The notes under the pieces were generated by a model. That model searched no databases. It was not told where the DNA came from and saw only the letters and a program-made list of their open reading frames with translations. DNA of 64,000 bases. Source: Bacteroidaceae bacterium (GTDB lineage Bacteria > Bacteroidota > Bacteroidia > Bacteroidales > Bacteroidaceae). This document shows positions 35,217 to 42,809 of this stretch, piece after piece; the first letter of the stretch is position 1; the number at the start of each line of letters is the position of its first letter. Position numbers and translations under genes: made by a program. The stretch covers positions 62,001 to 126,000 of the forward strand of contig JAFXEF010000013.1 of the NCBI GenBank assembly GCA_017520935.1, written 5' to 3'.

Positions 35217-37304
35217 ATGGCAAAGATACACACTTCGCTTAGGCACACAGTGCTCCTATGTATACTGATGCTCTGCTCACTACCCACCACAGCGCAGTTT
35301 CTCTCGTGGGACGACTTCGTGGAACAACTCTTCGTGGAGGCAGAGAGCGAGGGTGAGGAGGCGGCAGCGATGGCCGAGAATCTCTACGATGACTACGCCT
35401 ACCTGCACGCCCACCCCATCAATATCAACCGCGCCGACAGCACGGAACTGCAACGGCTGGGATTCCTCACTGACCGCCAGATAGAGGGCATACACTATTA
35501 TATATATAGGTATGGGACACTGCGCAGTGTGGGCGAACTGATGCTTATCCCCGAACTCGACTACCATACACGGCAGTTGTTGTCGTACTTTGTCACCTTC
35601 GGCGAGCCCGAAGAGAAAAGAGAGGATGCCCGCGACACGTGGCACCGCATGCTCACTGGAGGACGCAGCGAGCTCTCCTCACGACTCGACGTGCCTCTCT
35701 ACCGCCGCGCCGGCTATGCACCCCGCACACAAAGCCAACTCGAGACATCGCCCTCACGCTACTATATGGGCAACGCACTCTATCACAACCTACGCTACAC
35801 CTACCGCTACGACACACGCCTCTCGTGGGGTGTCAGCGCAGAAAAAGATGCAGGCGAACCCATCTTCACCCCCTCCGTGCCCCTACCCGACTACCTATCG
35901 GGCTACATACAATTGGGCGATATGGGCATACTCAAGAACCTTGTCGTGGGCAACTACCGCCTGCGCCTCGGGCAGGGACTGATACTCAACTCCGACTTTG
36001 CCCTCGGGAAAACGATGCTGCTGCAGGGACTGGGACGGCAAACGGCATCCATCAAGCCCCATCGCGGCACGGGCGAGGGCGACTACTACACCGGAGCTGC
36101 AGCCACCTTGGCATGGCATTCGTGGCAATTCACGGCCTTTGCCTCATACCGACGGCTCGATGCTACACTGGACGGAGCAGCCATCAGCACCCTGAAGACC
36201 GACGGCTATCACCGCACACCTACCGAACTGACACGACGCGGCAACACACGCGGTAACCTCTTCGGTGCTCACCTCGGACACAGTGCCCACGGGCTGCACG
36301 TGGGGCTGACAGTACTATATCAGTCATTCAACCGCCGCTTCGCCCCACCTACCCAAGCCTACAAGCGCTATGCTCCGCAAGGACACAGCTTCTTCAACGC
36401 CTCGGCCGACTATGCCTGGCACCACCATCGCCTGAGCATTACAGGCGAGACAGCGGTGGATGGCAAGGGCTCTATAGCCACTCTCAACATGATTCGCCTG
36501 AAAGCGACGGACGGTCTATACCTCACGCTACTGCAGCGCCACTACGCCCATGACTTCTGGGCATTGGAGGGAAAGAGTTTCTCCACCTCATCGGAAATCC
36601 GGGGTGAGCAGGGCATCTACCTCGGTACCGAGTGGCAACCCCATCGCCGTTTCGTGCTCACGGCATACGCCGACGCCTACCACTATCCCTACCTACGTTA
36701 CCGTGTAGCAGCGCCTTCGTACGGAACTGACGGTGTGGTCAATGCACGCTATACGATAAGCAATGGCCATACCCTGCAACTGCGCTACCGATTCCGTCTG
36801 AAGCAACGCGACGTGGTTGAAGGCTACCGCCTACTTGATGGTGCGCTGTTCAACGAGTGGACACACCGCTTGCGATTGCAATGGAACAGTACACTCACTC
36901 CCCTACTGACCTGCCAGGCACTGATTGAAGGATGCTTCGTACAGGCCGAAACACTCTCCATAGGCACGATGGCCAGCGCACAAGCCACCTACTCCCCCAC
37001 TCTCGGGCACCACGCCCTACGCCTCTCAGCCGGACTTACCGCCTTCCGTGCCGACTATGCTGCCCGTCTCTACGGCTACGAACGCGGCCTACTCTATGCC
37101 TATAACTACCAGATGTACTACGGCACTGGCCTGCGCGGCTACCTGTTGATACAATACAGCCACAAGGAAACCCCACGCCTCACCGCCACCGCCAAAGTCG
37201 GTGCTACACACTACCTTGACCGCAACACCATCGGTAGCGGAGCCACCATGATTGATGCCTGCCACCGCGAAGATGTGCAGCTACAGGTGCGCTACACGTT
37301 TTAG
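35217..37304 (+). CDS. Outer-membrane barrel-like protein with N-terminal helix-hairpin-helix domain
   Basis: 695 aa with a signal peptide (about 1-27, TTAQ). An acidic helical stretch (FVEQLFVEAESEGEEAAAMA) is followed by a ComEA-like helix-hairpin-helix region (about 66-125: ININRADSTELQRLGFL, then YGTLRSVGELMLIPEL). The remaining 550 residues are a run of amphipathic strands (for example LRYTYRYDTRLSWGVSAEKDAG) ending in VQLQVRYTF, as in an outer-membrane barrel. HhH domains usually bind DNA, so their presence in an exported protein is unusual. DNA handling at the cell surface is conceivable but unproven. Confidence 0.8.
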   Translation: MAKIHTSLRHTVLLCILMLCSLPTTAQFLSWDDFVEQLFVEAESEGEEAAAMAENLYDDYAYLHAHPININRADSTELQRLGFLTDRQIEGIHYYIYRYGTLRSVGELMLIPELDYHTRQLLSYFVTFGEPEEKREDARDTWHRMLTGGRSELSSRLDVPLYRRAGYAPRTQSQLETSPSRYYMGNALYHNLRYTYRYDTRLSWGVSAEKDAGEPIFTPSVPLPDYLSGYIQLGDMGILKNLVVGNYRLRLGQGLILNSDFALGKTMLLQGLGRQTASIKPHRGTGEGDYYTGAAATLAWHSWQFTAFASYRRLDATLDGAAISTLKTDGYHRTPTELTRRGNTRGNLFGAHLGHSAHGLHVGLTVLYQSFNRRFAPPTQAYKRYAPQGHSFFNASADYAWHHHRLSITGETAVDGKGSIATLNMIRLKATDGLYLTLLQRHYAHDFWALEGKSFSTSSEIRGEQGIYLGTEWQPHRRFVLTAYADAYHYPYLRYRVAAPSYGTDGVVNARYTISNGHTLQLRYRFRLKQRDVVEGYRLLDGALFNEWTHRLRLQWNSTLTPLLTCQALIEGCFVQAETLSIGTMASAQATYSPTLGHHALRLSAGLTAFRADYAARLYGYERGLLYAYNYQMYYGTGLRGYLLIQYSHKETPRLTATAKVGATHYLDRNTIGSGATMIDACHREDVQLQVRYTF

Positions 37305-37324
37305 AATATACTACGCTCGCTACA

Positions 37325-37371
37325 AAAAGCTCAAGCAAGCTTGGCTTTTCGCTCGCTTAATCGTATATTTG
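37325..37371 (+). promoter_or_regulatory. Palindrome-embedded promoter of the tyrosine phosphatase gene
   Basis: A palindrome, AAAAGCTCAAGC-AA-GCTTGGCTTTT (37325-37349, one bulge), carries the -33 TTG in its 3' arm (37341-37343). After 20 bp that include CGCTCGCTTAATC comes TATATTTG (37364-37371). Same plan as the elements before mdh, rpsU and dGTPase. Leader of about 25 nt to the ATG at 37400. Confidence 0.75.
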
Positions 37372-37399
37372 CAGTTTAATAATACAGCGAAAGAACGAT

Positions 37400-37870
37400 A
37401 TGAAGCGAATACTTTTTGTCTGCCTCGGCAATATCTGCCGTTCCTGTACGGCCGAGGAGATTATGCGCACTATACTACAGCGTGAGGGGTTGGACAAAGC
37501 GATTGAGGTAGACTCGGCCGGACTCATCAGCTATCACCAAGGCGAACAGGCCGACCCGCGGATGCGTTCTCACGCATTGCGCCGTGGATATCACATAACG
37601 CATCTGTCACGCCCTGTACGTATGACGGACTTCTATGATTTTGACCTCATCATCGGTATGGATGATAGCAACATCAGTCGCCTGCACGACCTGGCTCCAA
37701 GCCTCGATGCAGAAGCCAAGATACACCGCATGACGGAGTATTGCAGCCGCATGGTGGCCGACCATGTGCCCGACCCTTACTACGGTGGTGCACAAGGATT
37801 CGAAAATGTGATTGATATCTTGGAAGATGCGTGTGAAGGGCTACTGAAAGAGCTGAGAGCAGAGAGTTGA
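37400..37870 (+). CDS. Low-molecular-weight protein-tyrosine phosphatase
   Basis: 156 aa. The P-loop CLGNICRS has nucleophile C8 and R14; the general acid is D125 in PDPYYGG. Dephosphorylates protein or small-molecule phosphotyrosine-type substrates in the cytoplasm. No capsule or kinase genes are adjacent, so the substrate cannot be guessed from context. Converges with the serine dehydratase gene 24 bp away. Confidence 0.95.
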   Translation: MKRILFVCLGNICRSCTAEEIMRTILQREGLDKAIEVDSAGLISYHQGEQADPRMRSHALRRGYHITHLSRPVRMTDFYDFDLIIGMDDSNISRLHDLAPSLDAEAKIHRMTEYCSRMVADHVPDPYYGGAQGFENVIDILEDACEGLLKELRAES

Positions 37871-37894
37871 AGAATCAATCTCTACCCTCCTTTC

Positions 37895-39127
37895 TCAAAG
37901 TTGCATCCCGGCATCGTTGCTTCCCCACATCTGCTTGTAATCTTCTGCCAGTCCGCCTTCGGCTGTCTCCTTATACAGTGAGGGCAGGTCGTGGCCGGTC
38001 TTCTTCATGACCTCCACTACCTTATCGAACGAAACGCGGTGTACACCATCGGTAAACATGGCGTATGAGTTGGCATCCATGGCGCGGGCTGCAGCGTAGG
38101 CGTTACGCTCGATGCAGGGAATCTGCACCAGTCCACATACAGGGTCGCAGGTGAGCCCAAGATGATGCTCGAGTCCCATCTCGGCGGCATATTCAATCTG
38201 CGAGGGCAGTCCACCGAAAAGCTGTGCCGCCGCAGCGGCCGCCATGGCACAAGCCACACCCACCTCGCCTTGGCATCCCACCTCGGCACCCGAGATGGAG
38301 GCGTTGGTCTTGACGATATTGCCAAAGAGTCCGGCCGTAGCCAAGGCACGTACTATACGTTGCTCCGAGAAGTTGCGCGACCTGTACAGGTGATACAGCA
38401 CAGCAGGCAATACTCCACACGAGCCGCAGGTAGGAGCCGTCACAATCTTGCCTCCGGCAGCATTCTCCTCACTCACAGCCAGGGCATAGGCAAAGAGCAG
38501 TCCGCGCGTACGCATCGACTGCTGGTAGCCCTCGGCACGTACATGATAGAGAGCAGCCTTGCGACGTAAGGCGAGCGGACCAGGCAGTACTCCCTCCTGT
38601 TCCAAACCGCGCTGAACAGCACTCTTCATCGTTTCCCATACCTCACGCAGGTAGTCCCATATCTCGGGACCTTCGCACTCCTCCACATATTCCCAGTAGC
38701 TCTTACCGGTACTGATACACCACGAGAGTATCTCCGTGGCGGTATTCATCGTATAGATATGCTTGTGTTCCACGGCTTTTTGCCCCTCCTCGGCCAAGGC
38801 ACCACCGCCTACACTGAAGACGGTCCACTCTGCCGCAGGCCTGTCATTGGCATCGAACGCCACGAACTTCATACCGTTGGGGTGGAAAGGGAGAAACACC
38901 TTCGGTTCCCATACGATGGTAGTGCGCTCCTCGCCCAACACATCAAGGATAGCCTGGTCGGTCATGTGTCCCTTGCCTGTGGCGGCCAAGCTGCCATAGA
39001 GCGTAACTTCAAAATGCGCGGCCTCGGCATTGCGCCCGAGAAATTGGGTGGCTGCATTGCGCGGCCCCATCGTATGACTACTCGATGGGCCGTGTCCTAT
39101 ACGGTAGAGTTCTTTCAATGTAAACAT
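37895..39127 (-). CDS. sdaA: L-serine ammonia-lyase (iron-sulfur type, single chain)
   Basis: 410 aa from the ATG at 39125-39127 ([22 protein letters not shown]). A longer open frame to 39340 is rejected because it has no family sequence and contains the gene's own promoter box. Converts L-serine to pyruvate and ammonia. The beta domain with GPSSSHT comes first. The catalytic domain has the cluster cysteines in [27 protein letters not shown] and [12 protein letters not shown]. Both domains are fused in one chain. Confidence 0.95.
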   Translation of the reverse strand: MFTLKELYRIGHGPSSSHTMGPRNAATQFLGRNAEAAHFEVTLYGSLAATGKGHMTDQAILDVLGEERTTIVWEPKVFLPFHPNGMKFVAFDANDRPAAEWTVFSVGGGALAEEGQKAVEHKHIYTMNTATEILSWCISTGKSYWEYVEECEGPEIWDYLREVWETMKSAVQRGLEQEGVLPGPLALRRKAALYHVRAEGYQQSMRTRGLLFAYALAVSEENAAGGKIVTAPTCGSCGVLPAVLYHLYRSRNFSEQRIVRALATAGLFGNIVKTNASISGAEVGCQGEVGVACAMAAAAAAQLFGGLPSQIEYAAEMGLEHHLGLTCDPVCGLVQIPCIERNAYAAARAMDANSYAMFTDGVHRVSFDKVVEVMKKTGHDLPSLYKETAEGGLAEDYKQMWGSNDAGMQL

Positions 39128-39152
39128 GAGACTGTTTTTGCTAAATTTGGAG

Positions 39153-39160
39153 CAAAGATA
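39153..39160 (-). promoter_or_regulatory. Putative -7 box for the serine dehydratase gene
   Basis: TATCTTTG on the minus strand (printed CAAAGATA), 25 bp before the ATG. It lies only 21 bp from an identical box on the opposite strand (39182-39189), so the two promoters overlap. Confidence 0.6.
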
Positions 39161-39181
39161 AGGCAATTCCGTAAAATACAC

Positions 39182-39189
39182 TATCTTTG
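39182..39189 (+). promoter_or_regulatory. Putative -7 box for the PAP2 gene
   Basis: TATCTTTG, 29 bp before the ATG at 39219. Back-to-back with the serine dehydratase promoter. Confidence 0.6.
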
Positions 39190-39218
39190 CAGGTGAATAA
39201 TTAGTTTTTTTGTATCCG

Positions 39219-39953
39219 ATGCACAGACTACTATCGCTTTTATTGAGCCTATCACTTGTTTTACCCCTATCGGCCGGTGTGAATGACAGCCTTGCCGTAA
39301 AGCCTGATTTCAAGGCTGGCGAGCTTATCATGCCCCTCACATTGATTGGAGCGGGTACACTGGGCTTCGTGGAGCCTTTGAAGAATGCACGCTTCGAAGT
39401 GCGCGACTACCTCAACGAGTGGCGTGGCGACCATCGTATCACCACGGATGACTATCTCCAATACGTCCCTCTCGGTGCTGTGTACGGACTCAGTATACTC
39501 GGTGCCGATGCCAAGCATGGTTATGTAGATCGCACCCTCGAACTGGCAACCTCATACGTAGCCCTCGGCCTTATGGTCAACGCCATCAAATATACCGTGC
39601 GTGAGCCTCGCCCAGATGGGTCGGCACACAACTCTTTCCCTTCGGGCCATACCGCTACCACGTTTATGGGAGCCGAGCTGGTGCGCATCGAGTATGGTGA
39701 CGACTCGCCGTGGTACTCTGTAGGAGCCTACACCATAGCTGCTGCGGTAGGTGTGTTGCGTGTATATAACGAACGGCATTGGTTCACCGATGTGTTTGCT
39801 GGTGCCGGTATTGGCATTCTCAGCGCCCGCATCGGCTACTGGCTGCTCCCCTATACACGAAAGGCCATGCATCGCCTCACTGGTTGCGATGCTTTCGTAT
39901 ATCCTTCCGTAAATCGTGAAGGAGCTACATTGGGTATGGCCATGCGTTTCTGA
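39219..39953 (+). CDS. PAP2-family phosphatase
   Basis: 244 aa from the ATG at 39219; a TTG three codons upstream is less likely. Signal peptide ends near LSAG. The three phosphatase motifs are K124-x6-RP (KYTVREPRP), PSGHT with H144, and R186-H187-x3-D191 (NERHWFTD). Removes phosphate from lipid or sugar-phosphate substrates (undecaprenyl or lipid A phosphates are typical) on the periplasmic side. Only weakly hydrophobic helices are present, so it may be a periplasmic or outer-membrane-associated member. Confidence 0.88.
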   Translation: MHRLLSLLLSLSLVLPLSAGVNDSLAVKPDFKAGELIMPLTLIGAGTLGFVEPLKNARFEVRDYLNEWRGDHRITTDDYLQYVPLGAVYGLSILGADAKHGYVDRTLELATSYVALGLMVNAIKYTVREPRPDGSAHNSFPSGHTATTFMGAELVRIEYGDDSPWYSVGAYTIAAAVGVLRVYNERHWFTDVFAGAGIGILSARIGYWLLPYTRKAMHRLTGCDAFVYPSVNREGATLGMAMRF

Positions 39954-39954
39954 G

Positions 39955-40091
39955 CAGAAATGCCCAAATAAATTTGGCATTTCATTCGGTTTGCACTATC
40001 TTTAGTATCCGCTTTGCGTATACAGAAATTAGGCGGCACCTCAGAAATGCCCAAATAAATTTGGCATTTCATTCGGTTTGCACTAATTTTG
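39955..40091 (+). repeat. Duplicated palindromic promoter element upstream of mdh
   Basis: A 44-bp sequence is repeated exactly at 39955-39998 and 40042-40085. Each copy contains a palindrome, AAATGCCcAAATaaATTTGGCATTT, whose 3' arm supplies the -33 TTTG, followed by TTCGGTTTGCACTA and a -7 box. In the first copy the -7 reads TATCTTTA (39997-40004, final G lost); in the second it is a perfect TAATTTTG (40084-40091). AGAAATTAGGCGGCACCTC (40024-40042) joins them and recurs before rpsU. Confidence 0.92.
40060..40091 (+). promoter_or_regulatory. mdh promoter
   Basis: TTTG (40060-40063), 20 bp, TAATTTTG (40084-40091): an exact match to the Bacteroides promoter plan. Leader of about 45 nt to the ATG at 40142. 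Confidence 0.85.
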
Positions 40092-40141
40092 TGGCGAGAA
40101 GGAAGACAAGATTTGTTTTACTAATATAAAAGAAAGAGATT

Positions 40142-41131
40142 ATGAAGTTTTTGACTGACGAGAAACTCGTGATTGTAGGTGCCGGCGGTATGATCGGTTC
40201 TAACATGGCTCAGACAGCCTTGATGTTGGGTCTCACTCCCAATATTTGTCTTTACGACATCTATGGCCCCGGTGTACACGGTGTAGCTGAGGAGATGGCT
40301 CATTGCGCTTTTGAGGGTGCAAACATCACTTGGACAATCGACCCCGAAGAGGCTTTCACTGGTGCCAAGTATATCATCTCTTCTGGTGGTGCTCCCCGTA
40401 AGGAGGGTATGACCCGTGAGGATTTGCTCAAGGGCAACTGCCAGATTGCAGCAGAGTTCGGTGACAACATCAAGAAGTATTGCCCCGATGTGAAGCACGT
40501 AGTGGTAATCTTCAACCCTGCCGATGTAACAGCCCTTACAGCACTCATCCGTTCAGGTTTGAAGCCTAACCAGCTCACTTCACTCGCTGCACTCGACTCT
40601 ACACGTCTGCAGGAGGCTATCGCCGAGGCTGTAGGTGTTCCCCAATACAAGGTTGAGAATGCCCGCACCTATGGTGGTCACGGTGAGGCTATGGCAGTAT
40701 TTGCTTCAAAGATTACTGTGGATGGCAAGCCTCTCTCAGAATATGAGATTTCTGACGAGAAGTGGGCCGAGATCAAGCATAACACCATCCAGGGTGGCTC
40801 ACGCATCATCAAGCTCCGTGGCCGTTCATCATTCCAAAGCCCCGCTTACCAGTCTGTAAAGATGATTGAAGCTGCTATGGGCGGCGCTGAGTTTACATGG
40901 CCTGCAGGTTGCTACGTAAACAACGAGAAGTACAAGAACGTGCTCATGGCTATGCCTACCGTTATCGACGCCACAGGCGTACATTTCGGTGAAGTGACAG
41001 GAACCGCTGAGGAGATTGCAGCTCTCGATGCATCATACGCTCACCTCCAGGTGATGCGCGACGAGATTATCGAGCTCGGCATCATTCCTCCTGTAAGCGA
41101 GTGGGCTACTGTAAACCCCAACTTGGCATAA
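40142..41131 (+). CDS. mdh: Malate dehydrogenase (NAD)
   Basis: 329 aa. Interconverts malate and oxaloacetate, here probably in the reductive branch to fumarate and succinate. NAD-binding GAGGMIGSN at residues 13-21, substrate-loop GGAPRKEGMTREDLL at about 82-96, FNPADVTA at about 123, and the catalytic histidine in YGGHGEAMAVF at about 180. Codon use (GGT, GCT, CGT) is like a highly expressed gene, unlike the C-ending codons around it. Own promoter and terminator, so monocistronic. Confidence 0.95.
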   Translation: MKFLTDEKLVIVGAGGMIGSNMAQTALMLGLTPNICLYDIYGPGVHGVAEEMAHCAFEGANITWTIDPEEAFTGAKYIISSGGAPRKEGMTREDLLKGNCQIAAEFGDNIKKYCPDVKHVVVIFNPADVTALTALIRSGLKPNQLTSLAALDSTRLQEAIAEAVGVPQYKVENARTYGGHGEAMAVFASKITVDGKPLSEYEISDEKWAEIKHNTIQGGSRIIKLRGRSSFQSPAYQSVKMIEAAMGGAEFTWPAGCYVNNEKYKNVLMAMPTVIDATGVHFGEVTGTAEEIAALDASYAHLQVMRDEIIELGIIPPVSEWATVNPNLA

Positions 41132-41154
41132 TAGCATATTTGTCTGTTATATTG

Positions 41155-41190
41155 GCGGAGGCTTAGGAAACCCTATAGCCTCCGCTTGCT
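41155..41190 (+). terminator. mdh terminator
   Basis: GCGGAGGCT (41155-41163) pairs with AGCCTCCGC (41177-41185) around a 13-nt loop, followed by TTGCTTTT. Located 24 bp after the mdh stop. Confidence 0.75.
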
Positions 41191-41195
41191 TTTGC

Positions 41196-41299
41196 TCGGT
41201 TTGCACTACCTTTAACTTGCTTTGCAAGTAGAAATTAGGCGGCACCTCGGAAAAAATCAAATAAATATTTGTTTTTTCGCTCGGCTTGCACTAATTTTG
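41196..41299 (+). repeat. Second copy of the compound promoter repeat, upstream of rpsU
   Basis: Matches 39986-40091 in order: TCGGTTTGCACTA, a decayed -7 (TACCTTTA, 41207-41214), GCTTTGC, AGAAATTAGGCGGCACCTC (41230-41248), an AAATAAAT-centred palindrome of different arm sequence (GAAAAAATCAAATA/TATTTGTTTTTTC), CTCGGCTTGCACTA and an intact TAATTTTG. The palindrome arms differ between loci while their position is kept, which suggests selection for the fold. Confidence 0.88.
41268..41299 (+). promoter_or_regulatory. rpsU promoter
   Basis: TTTG (41268-41271) in the 3' arm of the palindrome, 20 bp, TAATTTTG (41292-41299). It gives a leader of about 127 nt before the rpsU ATG. Confidence 0.83.
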
Positions 41300-41315
41300 C
41301 AGCCGCTAAAAGTGT

Positions 41316-41324
41316 AAAGGAGGT
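41316..41324 (+). promoter_or_regulatory. Perfect Shine-Dalgarno sequence in the rpsU leader, far from the start codon
   Basis: AAAGGAGGT is a 9-nt perfect complement of the 16S rRNA 3' end, in a window where other genes show no such sequence. It is 106 nt upstream of the rpsU ATG. No ATG, GTG or TTG lies at a usable distance after it. TATATAC (41340-41346) and GTATATA (41382-41388) could pair and shorten the path, but not enough to place it at the start. A regulatory ribosome-binding or anti-SD-sensing site is likely. Confidence 0.65.
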
Positions 41325-41430
41325 AAATACAAGTAGAAATATATACTGACACACAAACCTAAAGAACTGCGTGCAAGGCGCGTATATAAGAAAGAAAAAG
41401 AGTAATAACAAAATAATAAAAAACAACAAA

Positions 41431-41622
41431 ATGATTGTAGTACCCGTAAAAGAGGGCGAGAACATCGAAAGAGCCCTCAAGAAATTCAAGAGAAAATTTG
41501 AGAAGACAGGCGTAGTGAAGGAGCTCCGTCGCCGTCAGCAGTTCAACAAGCCTTCTGAAGTTAAGCGCCTCAAGATGGAGCGTGCCGTATACGTTCAGAG
41601 CTTGCGTCAGAACGAAGAGTAA
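41431..41622 (+). CDS. rpsU: 30S ribosomal protein bS21
   Basis: 63 aa from the ATG at 41431 (MIVVPVKEGENIERALKKF). A GTG at 41371 in frame would add a lysine/asparagine-rich tail not found in the family and is rejected. The basic helical protein with FKRKFEKTGVVKELRRRQQF matches bS21. In Bacteroidetes bS21 helps hide the anti-Shine-Dalgarno end of 16S rRNA. Own promoter and strong terminator. Confidence 0.95.
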   Translation: MIVVPVKEGENIERALKKFKRKFEKTGVVKELRRRQQFNKPSEVKRLKMERAVYVQSLRQNEE

Positions 41623-41640
41623 TCCCGTATAACTCATACA

Positions 41641-41679
41641 GATGTGGGCAGACCCGACTGGTCTGCCCACATCTTTTTT
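41641..41679 (+). terminator. rpsU rho-independent terminator
   Basis: A perfect 14-bp stem (GATGTGGGCAGACC / GGTCTGCCCACATC) with a 5-nt loop, then six T residues. Begins 18 bp after the rpsU stop. Confidence 0.95.
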
Positions 41680-41723
41680 GTCATACAATATGCAGAGTCT
41701 CCAGAGTCAGATGGCTGTAATCT

Positions 41724-42341
41724 CTACCGTACATTGAATGCCAATACGCGCTCGCCTTCGAGGAAGCCCTCGACGTGTTGGCCTATCTGCAAGGGACCTA
41801 CACCCACGGGAGTGCCCGTAAAGATGAGGTCGCCCGTCTTGAGCATGAAGAACTGGCTCACATAGCTCACCAGCTCGTCCACACCAAAAAGCATATCTAC
41901 GGTGTGACCACGCTGCACGGTGTGCCCGTCAATGTCGAGATTGAAATGAATGTTCTGTATATGAGCAAAGCGCTCTACAGGGACGAAGTCACCCAAGACA
42001 GCCGAGCCGTCGAAGCCCTTGCAAAGTTCCCATGGCAGTCCCTCACGGCGGAAACGCTCCTGAAGGTCGCGAGCGGTGATATCGACCCCTACGGTGACGG
42101 CATCGTAGTAGCGATGAGCAAAGCGCGGAGCAATGTTCTTACCCAACTTGCTGATACGCACTACCAGTTCGGTCTCATAATCGAACCGCTCGGCAAAATC
42201 GGGAATAAAGAAGGGCTTGCCGCCTTTGAGAATGGCCGAGTCGGGTTTCATAAATATCACGGGAGATTCCGGTAATACTGCAGCTCCGTTGAGTTCCTTA
42301 TGATGCTCGGCATAGTTCATGCCTACGCAGATAATCTTCAT
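41724..42341 (-). CDS. Fumarylacetoacetate hydrolase (FAH) family protein
   Basis: 205 aa from the ATG at 42339-42341 (MKIICVGMNYAEH). An upstream in-frame start at 42398 is rejected since a -7 box lies inside that extension. Metal-binding residues are in ERFDYETELVV (about 61-71) and VGVDITARD (about 94-102); the loop KGFDGSAVLGDF and the end TGTPVGVGPLQIGQHVEGFLEG are typical of acylpyruvase/FAHD1-like enzymes that hydrolyse or decarboxylate beta-keto acids such as oxaloacetate. Substrate not determinable here. Confidence 0.92.
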   Translation of the reverse strand: MKIICVGMNYAEHHKELNGAAVLPESPVIFMKPDSAILKGGKPFFIPDFAERFDYETELVVRISKLGKNIAPRFAHRYYDAVTVGVDITARDLQERFRREGLPWELCKGFDGSAVLGDFVPVERFAHIQNIHFNLDIDGHTVQRGHTVDMLFGVDELVSYVSQFFMLKTGDLIFTGTPVGVGPLQIGQHVEGFLEGERVLAFNVR

Positions 42342-42371
42342 CTGTTGTGAATTTTTAGGTTTGTAACTCTG

Positions 42372-42379
42372 CAAAAGTA
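42372..42379 (-). promoter_or_regulatory. Putative -7 box for the FAH-family gene
   Basis: TACTTTTG on the minus strand (printed CAAAAGTA), 30 bp before the chosen ATG. Supports the shorter protein. Confidence 0.55.
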
Positions 42380-42423
42380 GTATTTTTTCTCTTATCAATA
42401 TCGCAAACCCCGAAAAACTTCAC

Positions 42424-42431
42424 TATATTTG
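42424..42431 (+). promoter_or_regulatory. Putative -7 box for the SUI1 gene
   Basis: TATATTTG preceded by TTCAC, 27 bp before the ATG at 42459. Confidence 0.5.
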
Positions 42432-42458
42432 TCTTCCATTTACTACTTAGAATAAAAT

Positions 42459-42800
42459 ATGGCTAAAGATAACGACTGGAAGAGCCGCCTACAGGTGGTA
42501 TACTCTACCAACCCTGACTTCAATTACGTGACTGACGATGAACCCGAGGTGGAGACGCTCCCCAAACAGCAACAGAAATTACGTGTGCAGATGGAAAAGA
42601 ACCATCGTGGAGGCAAGACGGTGACCATCGTACGTGGCTTCATCGGCACAGATGACGACCTCAAGGCACTGGCCAAACTGCTCAAGACACGCTGTGGCGT
42701 AGGTGGCTCTGCCAAGGAGGGTGAGATCATCATCCAAGGCGACTTCAGGCCCAAGGTTGTGGAACTGTTGCTCAAGGAGGGCTATACGAACACGAAATAA
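42459..42800 (+). CDS. SUI1/eIF1-like translation factor (YciH family)
   Basis: 113 aa. The C-terminal SUI1 fold is clear: KNHRGGKTVTIVRGFIGTDDDLKALAKLLKTRCGVGGSAKEGEIIIQGDF. Bacterial members resemble eukaryotic eIF1 and may influence start-codon selection, which is of interest in an organism that rarely uses Shine-Dalgarno pairing. Ends 9 bp from the convergent methyltransferase gene; a 6-bp hairpin (TAAGGA/TCCTTA) overlaps both stop codons. Confidence 0.92.
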   Translation: MAKDNDWKSRLQVVYSTNPDFNYVTDDEPEVETLPKQQQKLRVQMEKNHRGGKTVTIVRGFIGTDDDLKALAKLLKTRCGVGGSAKEGEIIIQGDFRPKVVELLLKEGYTNTK

Positions 42801-42809
42801 GGAATCTCC

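Noticed and set aside
37325-37371. Invertible promoter (phase switch)
   Set aside because: The palindrome lies inside the promoter rather than as separated inverted repeats flanking it, and no recombinase gene is nearby.
39128-39340. N-terminal extension of the serine dehydratase
   Set aside because: The extension has no family-like sequence, crosses both divergent promoter boxes, and the ATG at 39127 gives the conserved [19 protein letters not shown] start.
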